Assembly: GCA_902612235.1 (NCBI GenBank)
Contig: CACMCJ010000002.1
Location: 62,001 to 126,000 of the forward strand
Length of the DNA stretch: 64,000 nt
Source of the DNA: an uncultured Pelagibacteraceae bacterium
Lineage (GTDB): Bacteria; Pseudomonadota; Alphaproteobacteria; Pelagibacterales; Pelagibacteraceae
Direction of reading: 5' to 3'
The translations under genes and the position numbers were made by a program. Shown piece after piece: positions 41,539 to 50,687 of this stretch. The notes beneath the pieces are model-generated. The model saw nothing but the letters and a program-made list of their open reading frames with translations, had not been told where the DNA came from and did not search any database. Position 1 is the stretch's first letter; the number at the start of each line of letters is the position of its first letter.

Positions 41539-43971
41539 ATGAAATCGAAAACTAAAGTGGTTGTAATTGGTGGAGGCGTAGTTGGTGTAAGCACACTATA
41601 TCACTTAGCCAAAAAAGGTTGGTCTGATGTTGTTTTAGTTGAACGAAAAGAACTTACATCTGGTTCAACATGGCATGCAGCCGGCCTATTACCGCTTTTT
41701 AATATGAGTTATTCAGTTGGTCAACTTCATAGATATGCGGTTCAACTTTATAAATCTTTAGAAAAAGAAACTGGAAAAAATGTAGGCTTTAGTGTCGTGT
41801 CGAATATTCGTTTGGCGCAAACTCAGGATAGAATGGATGAGTATCATCAATATGCCGGCGTAGCTAAAACAATTGGCGTAGATGTAAAATTTTTAAAACC
41901 CGAACAGGTAAAAGAAATTTGGCCCCTGTGTAATACTGAAGGTTTAGTTGGTGCAATTCAACATCCAGAGGATGGATATATACAACCGGCTGATTTAACT
42001 CAAGCAATGGCAACTGGAGCCAGAAATAAAGGGGCAGAAATTTATAGAAACACAACAGTTACAGGAATAAAGCAAACAAAAGACGGTTGGATAGTACAAA
42101 CTGACAAAGGTGAAATTTCTTGTGAACATGTGGTTTCTTGTAGTGGAAACTTTGCAAGGAAAACTGGTCGTATGGTTGGATTAGAAATACCCGTCATGCC
42201 AGTAGAACACCAATACATAGTTACTGAACCACATCCTGAAATTCAAAAAAGAAAAAAAGATGGAAAACCTGAAATGGGAGTTTTAAGAGACAGCGACAAC
42301 TCTTGGTATATGAGAGAAGAGGCAGGAGGATTGTTGTTAGGACCTTACGAAAAGGGAGCGCCTTGTTGTTATGTTGATGGTCCATCTAAAGATAGCGAGT
42401 ATGAATTGTTTCAAGAGGATTTGGATAGATTGGCTCCACATATAGAGGGAGCAATAAAAAGAGTGCCAGCATTTGGAGAAGTTGGTGTGAAGAAAGTTTA
42501 TAATGGAGCAATAGCTTACACACCTGATGGAAATCCAATCGTCGGGCCTGCTTGGGGTTTAAAAAACTTTTGGATAAATGAAGGACACAGTTTTGGAATT
42601 ACAGCAGCAGGTGGCGCAGGATGGCAATTAGCTGAATGGATAATAGATGGAGAACCAACAATAGATATGTTGGGTGTAGAACCAAGAAGATACGGTGCAT
42701 ACGTTACAAAATCTTATCTTAAAGCTAAAAATGAGGAAGCTTACGCAAATGTGTTTACTGTTCACTACCCAGATGAAGAGCGTGAAGCTGGTCGACCATT
42801 AAGACAAGCGCCTTGTTATGATAGATTAAAAAAACTTGGAGCTGTTTTTGGTCAAAAATTTGGATGGGAAAGAGCAAACTTTTTTGCAGAAAAAGGAGAG
42901 AAACAAGAAGATGACTGGTCATTTAGAAGATCTAAATGGTTTAAAAATGTTGAGCGTGAATGTAAAAATGTTAAAGAAAATGTCGGACTGCTAGACATGA
43001 CAGCATTTGGAAAATGTAGAATCAAAGGTCCTGGAGCTGAAGAGTTTTTAGACAAATTAGTTGCTAATAAATTACCAAAAAAAATAGGAAGAATTAATCT
43101 TTGTCACGCATTAAATACAAAAGGTGGGGTTCATTCAGAGTTTACCATAATGAGAGAAGCTGAAGATAGTTTTTATTTAGTTTCTGCTGGCGCATATCAA
43201 AGACTTGATCATGATTGGATACATAAATGGATGCCAGATGATGGTACTGTTCAATATGAAAATTTAACAAACAGCATGGGAGTATTAGTGGTAACCGGCC
43301 CTAAAGCAAGACAGTTAATGCAAAAGGTTTCAAGATCAGATTTTTCTAATGAGAGATTTAAATGGTTAAGTGCTCAAAATATTAATATTGGATTAGCGCC
43401 TTGTAATGCTATGAGAGTAAACTTTGTAGGTGAATTAGGATGGGAGTTGCATCACCCAATTGAGTATCAAAATCATATTTTCGATCAACTGATCGAGGCC
43501 GGAAAAGAGTTCGGTATTAAGCCTTATGGTATAAGAGCTATGAATAGTTTGAGAGTTGAGAAATCCTACAAACTAGTGGGTACAGAATTATCAATTGAAT
43601 ATTCTCCTTATGAGTCTGGTTTAGATAGATTTATTCATCCTAATAAGGGAGATTTTATAGGTCGTGCGGCATTAGACAAATGGAGAGCAAAAGGCTTTTC
43701 AAATAAATTGGTAACTATGGAGATACATGGTGTTACAGATGCCGATGTTTTAGGAAATAATCCAATTTACGATAATGGATCAGTAGTTGGAAGAGCTACA
43801 GGTGGTGATTTTGGATTTAGATTAAATAAATCGATAGCTTTAGGAATGGTTAAGCCTGAGCTAGCAAAAGTAGGAAAAAAATTAAAAATTGATATTCTTG
43901 GTAAAATGCATGAGGCTTCTATAGTAGAAGACTCTCCTTACGATGCCGAAAATAAATTACTCAGAGCCTAA
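41539..43971 (+). CDS. Dimethylglycine dehydrogenase-like FAD/GcvT protein
   Basis: The 810-residue protein combines an N-terminal DAO-type flavin domain and a C-terminal GcvT-type folate domain. The dinucleotide loop is [20 protein letters not shown] (about 9-28), and STWHAAGL carries His46, the likely covalent-FAD histidine of this family. The GcvT-type part begins near [19 protein letters not shown] and ends with the conserved [28 protein letters not shown]. It should demethylate dimethylglycine or a related methylamine, giving methylene-THF. The EtfBA and ETF-QO genes directly downstream support electron transfer to ETF. Confidence 0.88.
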   Translation: MKSKTKVVVIGGGVVGVSTLYHLAKKGWSDVVLVERKELTSGSTWHAAGLLPLFNMSYSVGQLHRYAVQLYKSLEKETGKNVGFSVVSNIRLAQTQDRMDEYHQYAGVAKTIGVDVKFLKPEQVKEIWPLCNTEGLVGAIQHPEDGYIQPADLTQAMATGARNKGAEIYRNTTVTGIKQTKDGWIVQTDKGEISCEHVVSCSGNFARKTGRMVGLEIPVMPVEHQYIVTEPHPEIQKRKKDGKPEMGVLRDSDNSWYMREEAGGLLLGPYEKGAPCCYVDGPSKDSEYELFQEDLDRLAPHIEGAIKRVPAFGEVGVKKVYNGAIAYTPDGNPIVGPAWGLKNFWINEGHSFGITAAGGAGWQLAEWIIDGEPTIDMLGVEPRRYGAYVTKSYLKAKNEEAYANVFTVHYPDEEREAGRPLRQAPCYDRLKKLGAVFGQKFGWERANFFAEKGEKQEDDWSFRRSKWFKNVERECKNVKENVGLLDMTAFGKCRIKGPGAEEFLDKLVANKLPKKIGRINLCHALNTKGGVHSEFTIMREAEDSFYLVSAGAYQRLDHDWIHKWMPDDGTVQYENLTNSMGVLVVTGPKARQLMQKVSRSDFSNERFKWLSAQNINIGLAPCNAMRVNFVGELGWELHHPIEYQNHIFDQLIEAGKEFGIKPYGIRAMNSLRVEKSYKLVGTELSIEYSPYESGLDRFIHPNKGDFIGRAALDKWRAKGFSNKLVTMEIHGVTDADVLGNNPIYDNGSVVGRATGGDFGFRLNKSIALGMVKPELAKVGKKLKIDILGKMHEASIVEDSPYDAENKLLRA

Positions 43972-44720
43972 TGAAAATCTTAGTAGCAGTTAAAAGAGTT
44001 ATTGATTACAACGTTCAAATTAGAGTTAAAGAGGACGGCTCTGGTGTCCATACAGATAATGTAAAAATGTCAACTAATCCACCCGATGATAATGCTGTGG
44101 AAGAGTCGGTAAAACTTAAAGAGTCCGGCAAAGTAAAAGAAGTTGTGGCTATTTCAATTGGTGAAGATAAAGCACAAGAAACAATAAGAAAAGCCCTAGC
44201 AGTTGGTGCTGATAAAGGAATTCATGTTAAAGCTGATAACTACATAGAGCCTTTAGGGATAGCAAAAATATTAAAAAAAATTGTAGAAAAAGAAAAACCG
44301 GACATGGTTTTTTTGGGTAAACAAGCTATTGATGATGATTGTAATCAAACTGGTCAAATGTTAGCTGCAATGCTTAATTGGCCTCAAGCTACTTTTACTT
44401 CTAAAGTAAATTTAAAAGATAAGTCTGTTGAGATAGTTAGAGAAATTGATGAAGGATTAGAAACAATTGAGGTGAATTTACCAGCTGTAGTTTCTTGTGA
44501 TTTAAGATTAAACGAACCAAGGTTTGCATCCTTACCGAATATCATGAAAGCAAAAAAGAAACCAATGGAACAAATAAATGCTAAAGATTTAAGAGTAGAT
44601 CTTACAAATAGAATTCAGCAAATAAAAGTCGAAGAACCACCTAAAAGAAAAGCAGGAATTAAAGTTGCAAACGTTGCTGAGTTAGTAAGTAAACTTAAAA
44701 ATGAGGCTAAGGTATTATAA
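43971..44720 (+). CDS. etfB: Electron transfer flavoprotein beta subunit
   Basis: The 249-residue protein is Etf[48 protein letters not shown] at the N-terminus. [28 protein letters not shown] and [30 protein letters not shown] follow. With EtfA it takes electrons from flavin dehydrogenases. It overlaps the dehydrogenase gene before it and etfA after it by TAATG. Confidence 0.96.
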   Translation: MKILVAVKRVIDYNVQIRVKEDGSGVHTDNVKMSTNPPDDNAVEESVKLKESGKVKEVVAISIGEDKAQETIRKALAVGADKGIHVKADNYIEPLGIAKILKKIVEKEKPDMVFLGKQAIDDDCNQTGQMLAAMLNWPQATFTSKVNLKDKSVEIVREIDEGLETIEVNLPAVVSCDLRLNEPRFASLPNIMKAKKKPMEQINAKDLRVDLTNRIQQIKVEEPPKRKAGIKVANVAELVSKLKNEAKVL

Positions 44721-45673
44721 TGTCAGTATTATTAATTGCAGAACATGATAATTCAAAATTAAAACCATTTACTCTAAATGCTATTACAGCAGCATCGAAA
44801 ATTGATAGTGATGTTCATGTTTTAGTAGCTGGAGCAAATTGTGAAAATGTTACAAAAGAAGTGGCGAGTGTTCCGCTTGTTAAAAAAGTTTTATGGTGTG
44901 ACTCGCCAAATTATCAAAATTATTTACCTGAAAATTTAGCACCTTTAGTAACAAAGACTGCTGAAAAATATGATCACATTGTAGCATCTGCAAATACATT
45001 TGGAAAAAATTTTATGCCAAGAGTAGCTGCTGCGTTAGATATTTCACAAGTAAGTGATATCATTAAAGTATCAAGTCCTGATACTTTTATTAGACCTATT
45101 TATGCTGGGAATGCTTTTGCTACAGTTAAAAGCAATGACAAAAAGAAGTGCGTAACAATAAGACCAACTTCTTTTGACCCTGCTGAAAAAAATGGCGGCT
45201 CTGCGCAAGTTGAAAAAATTGAAGCTGTTGATGTGCCAAATACATCAAAATTTATTAAAAGAGAGGAAACAAAATCTGAAAGACCTGAACTTGGTACAGC
45301 AAGAATAGTTGTGTCAGGTGGCAGAGGTTTAGAAAGTGGAGAAAATTTTAAATTGATTACAGATATCGCTGATAAGCTCAACGCTGCTGTTGGTGCATCA
45401 CGAGCGGCTGTCGATGCAGGTTACATAAGTAATGATCATCAAGTTGGGCAAACAGGTAAAGTTGTAGTGCCTGACTTATATATAGCTGTGGGAATCTCTG
45501 GAGCAATTCAACACTTAGCTGGAATGAAAGAGAGTAAAATAATTGTCGCAATTAACAAAGATGGAGAAGCTCCAATTTTTAGTGTTGCAGATTATGGATT
45601 AGAAGCAGATTTATTTAAAGCTCTTCCTGAGTTTTTAGCAGAGTTGAACAAACTGAATACTATCCAAAAATAA
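44720..45673 (+). CDS. etfA: Electron transfer flavoprotein alpha subunit
   Basis: The 317-residue protein is EtfA. The FAD-binding C-terminal half shows [62 protein letters not shown] and [18 protein letters not shown]. It holds the FAD that carries electrons to ETF-QO. The gene follows etfB by TAATG and is separated from ETF-QO by 21 bp. Confidence 0.97.
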   Translation: MSVLLIAEHDNSKLKPFTLNAITAASKIDSDVHVLVAGANCENVTKEVASVPLVKKVLWCDSPNYQNYLPENLAPLVTKTAEKYDHIVASANTFGKNFMPRVAAALDISQVSDIIKVSSPDTFIRPIYAGNAFATVKSNDKKKCVTIRPTSFDPAEKNGGSAQVEKIEAVDVPNTSKFIKREETKSERPELGTARIVVSGGRGLESGENFKLITDIADKLNAAVGASRAAVDAGYISNDHQVGQTGKVVVPDLYIAVGISGAIQHLAGMKESKIIVAINKDGEAPIFSVADYGLEADLFKALPEFLAELNKLNTIQK

Positions 45674-45694
45674 TTAGTTTGATATAGTCTTTTC

Positions 45695-47302
45695 ATGGCA
45701 AGAGAAGCAATGGAATATGATGTGGTTATCGTTGGTGCAGGACCAGCAGGATTAACCACTGCAATCAAACTTAAACAACTCGACGCGAATTTAAGTGTTT
45801 GCATACTTGAAAAAGGTTCTGAAGTTGGAGCTCATATTTTAAGTGGAAATGTATTTGAAACTAAGGCTCTTGATGAACTAATTCCCAATTGGAAAAATGA
45901 AAATGCTCCAATTAAAACAAAAGTATCTAAGGAAAAGTTTCTATTTTTAGGTAAAAAATCATCTTTAAGTTGGCCAACTTGGCTTTTGCCAGCAGTACAA
46001 AAAAATCATAAAAATTATATAATAAGTCTTGCAAATTTATGTCGTTGGTTGGCAGAACAGGCTGAAAAATTGGGTGTAGAAATTTTTCCAGGTTTTCCAG
46101 CAAGTGAGGTTCTTTATAACGATGATGGATCTGTAAAAGGTGTGGCTACATTAGATATGGGCTTAGACAAAGAGGGTAATAAAAAAGATACCTATCAAGA
46201 AGGTATGGAATTACACGCTAAAGTTACAGTTTTCTCAGAGGGATGCAGAGGACATTTGGGAAAACAATTAATAAAAAAATTTAATTTAGATGAAGGTAAA
46301 AATCCACAGCAATACGGTATTGGACTTAAAGAAATTTGGGAAGTTAGTGAACAACAACATCAAAAAGGTTTAGTTATGCATACAGCAGGCTGGCCATTAG
46401 ATAGCAAAACTTACGGTGGTAGTTTTATTTATCACGCAGAAAATAGACAAATATATTTAGGTTATGTAATAGGTTTAGACTACCAAAATCCTTATCTTTC
46501 TCCTTTTGATGAGTTTCAAAGATTTAAAACTCACCCGGCTATAAGAAAAATGTTTGAGGGTGGTAAAAGAATTTCTTTCGGTGCAAGAGCTTTGATTGAA
46601 GGTGGAATTCAAAGTTTACCTAAAATGTATATGCCTGGAGCATTGTTAATAGGTTGTGATGCTGGAACTTTAAATATGCCAAAAATAAAAGGCTCCCACA
46701 CTGCCATGAAAAGTGGGATAGTTGCTGCAGAAGCGATTGTAGAAAGCATCAAAAATAAAGCTGATCTTTCAATTTATGAAAAAAAATTTAAAGACAGCTG
46801 GGCATATAAAGAATTACATGCAGCTAGAAATGTTAAACCAAGTTTTAGTTGGGGATTGATATTGGGCATAATTTTTACAGGCATTGATCAAATTTTATTT
46901 AAAGGAAAATTGCCATTCACTTTAAAACATAAACATGCAGACCATGAGTCTTTAAAACCTGCAAGTCAAATGCCTAAAATAGAATACCCAAAACCAGATG
47001 GTAAGCTTACATTTGACAAAACAAGCTCTGTATATTTGACAGGAACTAACCATACTGAAAATCAACCTGTCCATTTAAGGTTAAAAGATCCAGGTTTGCC
47101 TATTAGTTACACGCTTAAAGAGTACGATGAGCCAGCCCAAAGATATTGTCCAGTAGGGGTTTATGAGATTCAAAAGGAAAAATTCGTTATAAACTCTCAA
47201 AATTGTATTCACTGTAAAACTTGTGATATCAAAGAACCTTCCCAGAATATTACCTGGGTTTGCCCTGAGGGTGGTGGCGGTCCTAAGTATGGCAATATGT
47301 AA
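45695..47302 (+). CDS. Electron transfer flavoprotein-ubiquinone oxidoreductase
   Basis: The 535-residue membrane-associated enzyme passes electrons from ETF to ubiquinone. The N-terminal FAD loop is VVIVGAGPAGLTTAIKLKQL, followed by EKGSEVGAHILSGNVFE. The C-terminal [4Fe-4S] cysteines are in NCIHCKTCDIKEPSQNITWVCPEGG. The middle segment GCDAGTLNMPKIKGSHTAMKSGI is a family signature. Length is normal. Together with the dehydrogenase and EtfBA it completes a dehydrogenase-to-quinone route in one operon. Confidence 0.97.
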   Translation: MAREAMEYDVVIVGAGPAGLTTAIKLKQLDANLSVCILEKGSEVGAHILSGNVFETKALDELIPNWKNENAPIKTKVSKEKFLFLGKKSSLSWPTWLLPAVQKNHKNYIISLANLCRWLAEQAEKLGVEIFPGFPASEVLYNDDGSVKGVATLDMGLDKEGNKKDTYQEGMELHAKVTVFSEGCRGHLGKQLIKKFNLDEGKNPQQYGIGLKEIWEVSEQQHQKGLVMHTAGWPLDSKTYGGSFIYHAENRQIYLGYVIGLDYQNPYLSPFDEFQRFKTHPAIRKMFEGGKRISFGARALIEGGIQSLPKMYMPGALLIGCDAGTLNMPKIKGSHTAMKSGIVAAEAIVESIKNKADLSIYEKKFKDSWAYKELHAARNVKPSFSWGLILGIIFTGIDQILFKGKLPFTLKHKHADHESLKPASQMPKIEYPKPDGKLTFDKTSSVYLTGTNHTENQPVHLRLKDPGLPISYTLKEYDEPAQRYCPVGVYEIQKEKFVINSQNCIHCKTCDIKEPSQNITWVCPEGGGGPKYGNM

Positions 47303-47325
47303 AAAGCCTATTGCTTTTGTCTCCA

Positions 47326-47345
47326 GGAAAGCATAATGGCTTTCC
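47326..47345 (+). other. Perfect hairpin just before the MFS start codon
   Basis: GGAAAGC (47326-47332) and GCTTTCC (47339-47345) form a 7-bp stem with an ATAATG loop, ending 3 bases before the ATG at 47349. It lies where a ribosome-binding site would be, and there is no U-tract. It could lower initiation or act as a processing site. Confidence 0.5.
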
Positions 47346-47348
47346 ACA

Positions 47349-48671
47349 ATGTATAAAATTATAAAAAATTCTTGGGCTCTCTTTACCGGATTTAGTATCA
47401 TTATTATTTCACATGGATTTCAAGGAAATCTCTTAGGTATTAGGTCAGTAATAGAAGATTTTAATTTTATCGCCACAGGAACAATGATGTCAGGTTATTT
47501 TATAGGTTTTTTTGTGGGCGCTAATGTAATTCCAAAACTTGTAACTAAAGTTGGACATATAAGAGTTTTTGCAGCCTTTGCTTCCATGGCATCTTTAAGC
47601 TCTTTAGTCCATGTTGTTTTTGTCGATCCAGTAGTTTGGGTTTTAGCAAGATTTTTAACAGGTTTTAGTATGATTGGTATTTTTGTAATAGTTGAAAGTT
47701 GGTTAAACGACAGAGCTAATAATAAGACACGTGGAAAAGTATTGTCCTTGTACATGTTAATAACATATGTGGGTATGGCTTTAGGAAATTTATTATTAAA
47801 TATTAGTTCTCCTAAAAATTATGAACCTTTCATTTTAATTTCTTTATTATTTTCAATCGCATTGGTCCCTATACTTTTAACAAAAAGAAAGCCCCCAAAA
47901 TTTAAAAAAACTAGTTCAATAAACATCAAAGAACTTTTTAAAATTTCTCCCTTTGGAACAATCTCAATGTTTTGTACTGGATTTATTTTCGCGCCAATAT
48001 TTACTCTTTTATCAGTTTACGCAGTAACAATGAAATTATCAATTTTTGAAACTTCTCTTTTGCTTGTAGGGGTAATGTTAGCTGGAGCTTTATTTCAATG
48101 GCCTATTGGATCAATATCTGACAAATATGATAGAAGAATAATTATTATTGTTTCTTCTTTGGCAGCTTGTTTTTTTTCTATTATGGCAATTTTTGTATCT
48201 GGTACAGGAGCTTCATTGCCGAATTTATTTTTGGAAACAACGGTAAGTTTTAACTACTTTTCTACGGTTATGGATAAAACCAAATTATTTTTATTTATAA
48301 TATTATTAGCTGGTGTCACTCTTCCACTTTTTTCACTTAATCTTGCTTTAGTTAATGATCAAATTCCTAAGGAAAAGTTCGTCGCTGCAGGAGGTGGTTT
48401 AAATATAATTTTTGGACTTGGGGCTATAGCGGGACCGATTATTTGTTCTTCATTTATGAAAATTCTTGGGCCTAATGGATTCTTTGTTCATTTAATAATT
48501 TTTTTAATTGCAATTATAGCATTTGGCTTTTACAGACTAAGTCAAAGACAACATGAAGAAAATCCAGAGTCTACTTTTACTCCACTTCCTACAAGTATTA
48601 CTCCCTTAGGAATTGAGTTAGACCCTGATACTGGTGTAGATTTATCTAATACATCGAATGATAAAAAATAG
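47349..48671 (+). CDS. MFS transporter
   Basis: The 440-residue protein has about 12 helices. The first-loop area is FVGANVIPKLVTKVGHIRVFAAFASM, similar to the G-x-L-aD-r MFS motif, and the repeat in the second half is PIGSISDKYDRRIIIIVSSL. ESWLNDRANNKTRGKVLSLYMLITYVGMALGNLLL places it with the YcaD-type sub-branch of small-solute efflux/uptake proteins. The hydrophilic tail after about residue 405 is acidic. The substrate is unknown. It overlaps the next gene by 14 bp. Confidence 0.87.
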   Translation: MYKIIKNSWALFTGFSIIIISHGFQGNLLGIRSVIEDFNFIATGTMMSGYFIGFFVGANVIPKLVTKVGHIRVFAAFASMASLSSLVHVVFVDPVVWVLARFLTGFSMIGIFVIVESWLNDRANNKTRGKVLSLYMLITYVGMALGNLLLNISSPKNYEPFILISLLFSIALVPILLTKRKPPKFKKTSSINIKELFKISPFGTISMFCTGFIFAPIFTLLSVYAVTMKLSIFETSLLLVGVMLAGALFQWPIGSISDKYDRRIIIIVSSLAACFFSIMAIFVSGTGASLPNLFLETTVSFNYFSTVMDKTKLFLFIILLAGVTLPLFSLNLALVNDQIPKEKFVAAGGGLNIIFGLGAIAGPIICSSFMKILGPNGFFVHLIIFLIAIIAFGFYRLSQRQHEENPESTFTPLPTSITPLGIELDPDTGVDLSNTSNDKK

Positions 48672-49545
48672 TTCAGCAATAATAATTGTGTTAATTGCCG
48701 GATTACTTTGGTCATTTGGTCCACTTGTAGTTAGAAATATAGATAATGCTGAACAGATACCTTGGCAGTATCTTTTTTTTAGAGGATCAGTAATATTTCT
48801 AGTTCTAAATATTTACCTTTTTCTTGTAGAGGGATCACGATTTACAAAAAATTATTACAAAATAGGTTTGTCAGGATTTATTGGTGGTATAAGTCTTGGT
48901 GTTGCAAATATTACTTTTATTTTATCATTAACATCAACTACAGCAGCAGTTACTATGCTTAGTATAGCCGCGATGCCTTTTATGGCTGCATTAATTGCAT
49001 ATTTTTTTTTAAAAGAAAAAATTTCTAGAACCACTTTATTTTCAATTATTATAGCTGCTCTTGGAATAATCTTCATTTCGCTCGATGCCAAAGGTGAAAA
49101 ATCACTATTTGGTTTAGTAAATGGATTATTATCAGGTTTAGGATTTGCAGGATTTACAGTTTCACTGAGGTGGCGAAAAGAAACACCGAAATTTACAACG
49201 GTAGCAGTTGCAGGAATTTTCTGTGCGCTATTTTCTGTTATTGTTTTATTTTTTTCTGAAAAAGATCTACTTATCTCAATTAAGAATACTTCATTATCAA
49301 CATTGCATGGTTTCTTAGTATGCACGGGTATTATTTTATACGCATCTAAATCGAAATTTTTACCTGCAGCGGACCTAACATTGCTTTCTTTAACTGAGGT
49401 CTTGGGTGGTATATTTTGGGTTTGGATACCAATTTTTGGAATTAATGAAGTGCCTAATTTCAATACTATAATTGGAGGTATTATTATAACTATTGCGATT
49501 ATCTTTTACGGGTATAATGCCAAAAGTAAATTAGTAAAATATTAA
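48658..49545 (+). CDS. EamA/DMT-family permease
   Basis: The 295-residue protein has ten helices in two EamA repeats. IVLIAGLLWSFGPLVVRNIDNAEQIPWQYLFFRG opens the first, and LGFAGFTVSLRWRKETPKFTTVAVAG opens the second. LLSLTEVLGGIFWVWIPIFGINEVPNFNTIIGG is the conserved terminal E-x-x-W segment. It is likely an exporter of a metabolite. It is coupled to the MFS gene by a 14-bp overlap, and its stop is directly adjacent to the convergent LysE stop. Confidence 0.88.
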   Translation: MIKNSSAIIIVLIAGLLWSFGPLVVRNIDNAEQIPWQYLFFRGSVIFLVLNIYLFLVEGSRFTKNYYKIGLSGFIGGISLGVANITFILSLTSTTAAVTMLSIAAMPFMAALIAYFFLKEKISRTTLFSIIIAALGIIFISLDAKGEKSLFGLVNGLLSGLGFAGFTVSLRWRKETPKFTTVAVAGIFCALFSVIVLFFSEKDLLISIKNTSLSTLHGFLVCTGIILYASKSKFLPAADLTLLSLTEVLGGIFWVWIPIFGINEVPNFNTIIGGIIITIAIIFYGYNAKSKLVKY

Positions 49546-50166
49546 CTAAATTAAAGTTAGTTTCATAAAGGTTTCATAAATAACATAAACTACTATCACG
49601 GACATAAACGTAATTATAAAAAGATTTATATATTTCCATGTTTTTGTTTTTTTTATCAGCTTTGCAAAAATACTAGACATGTAACCTAATAAATAAAAAA
49701 AAATTATTGATGTTAGAGAAGCGCCTGAGGCAAAAATAAGTTTATCAGATATTGAAAAGTTTTTAGATAAATTGCCCAAAATAAAAACTGTATCAGAGTA
49801 AACATGAGGGTTGAGATAAGTAAATCCTAAAGTTTTTATTATTACTTCTTTAAATCTTTTAGATTTTTTTTTATCTTCGATTTTAAAGCTTTTATTAAAA
49901 TCAACCACTTTATTTTTAACAAAATTTATTAAAAATAATACTAAAAGGACATTTAAAATTACTTCTAATTCTAAAGGTATGGAGTCAAAAATAGAATATA
50001 CAAAAACCCCAAAAAAAATCAAAAAAATATCTGACACCGCACATATTGATGTAACGATAAATATAAAATTTTTTTTTAGACCTTGTTCAATTACAAAAAG
50101 ATTTTGAGGTCCAATAGCTAATATTAAACTTGCACTCGTTAACAAACCAAGAATGAAATTTTCCAT
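49546..50166 (-). CDS. ArgO/LysE-type amino acid exporter
   Basis: The 206-residue protein has six helices and ILAIGPQNLFVIEQGLKKNFIFIVTSICAVSDIFLIFFGVF, close to the LysE/ArgO pattern GPQNAFVLRQGL. GFTYLNPHVYSDTVFILG matches the ArgO region LNPHVYLDTVVLLG. The likely role is export of a basic amino acid. It directly follows soxG with a 1-bp overlap, so it is part of the sarcosine oxidase operon. Confidence 0.9.
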   Translation of the reverse strand: MENFILGLLTSASLILAIGPQNLFVIEQGLKKNFIFIVTSICAVSDIFLIFFGVFVYSIFDSIPLELEVILNVLLVLFLINFVKNKVVDFNKSFKIEDKKKSKRFKEVIIKTLGFTYLNPHVYSDTVFILGNLSKNFSISDKLIFASGASLTSIIFFYLLGYMSSIFAKLIKKTKTWKYINLFIITFMSVIVVYVIYETFMKLTLI

Positions 50167-50687
50167 TAGAGACTGGCAATATCTTTTAGACGCTCTATAA
50201 AATAACTTTCAAAAGACCTATTGCATGTAATAATATATTTATCTTTCAAATTGAAAATTGAACACTCAATTCTGGCAATTAGTGTCTGAGCCATTGAATT
50301 AAGTGGAAATTTTTTTGGACGTAAATCAAATTGAGTTAATTTATTCAAAAACTGGTCTTTATTTTTTCCAATTACCTCAAAATAAACTTGGCCGTAGGAA
50401 TAATCTGTTGCGAGGATTTCATCTACTTTATTTAGTTTGGAAATATTTATTAAAATATTATTATATTCTTGTTTCTCCAAATATAACAAATTCCACTGAT
50501 CAAATGAACTTTTGGCAAATAAATATTTATCAGTATTTGTTACTTCAAGATTTTTTGAGGGTGGTGATACTGATAAATTTTCTTTAATTATTTTATTAAA
50601 ATTTTCCCTGCCATCTCCCCTGATTAATATTTGCTGAAAATTTTTTTGATAAATATCTAAACCATCGAGAGTCACTACTTTATTCAT
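50166..50687 (-). CDS. soxG: Sarcosine oxidase gamma subunit
   Basis: The 173-residue protein fits SoxG in length and position. VYFEVIGKNKDQFLNKLTQFDLRPKKFPLNSMAQTLIARIECSIF and the end CNRSFESYFIERLKDIASL are recognisable. SoxG is the smallest folate-site-contacting subunit of heterotetrameric sarcosine oxidase. It overlaps soxA by 4 bp (ATGA) and the exporter by 1 bp. Confidence 0.9.
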   Translation of the reverse strand: MNKVVTLDGLDIYQKNFQQILIRGDGRENFNKIIKENLSVSPPSKNLEVTNTDKYLFAKSSFDQWNLLYLEKQEYNNILINISKLNKVDEILATDYSYGQVYFEVIGKNKDQFLNKLTQFDLRPKKFPLNSMAQTLIARIECSIFNLKDKYIITCNRSFESYFIERLKDIASL

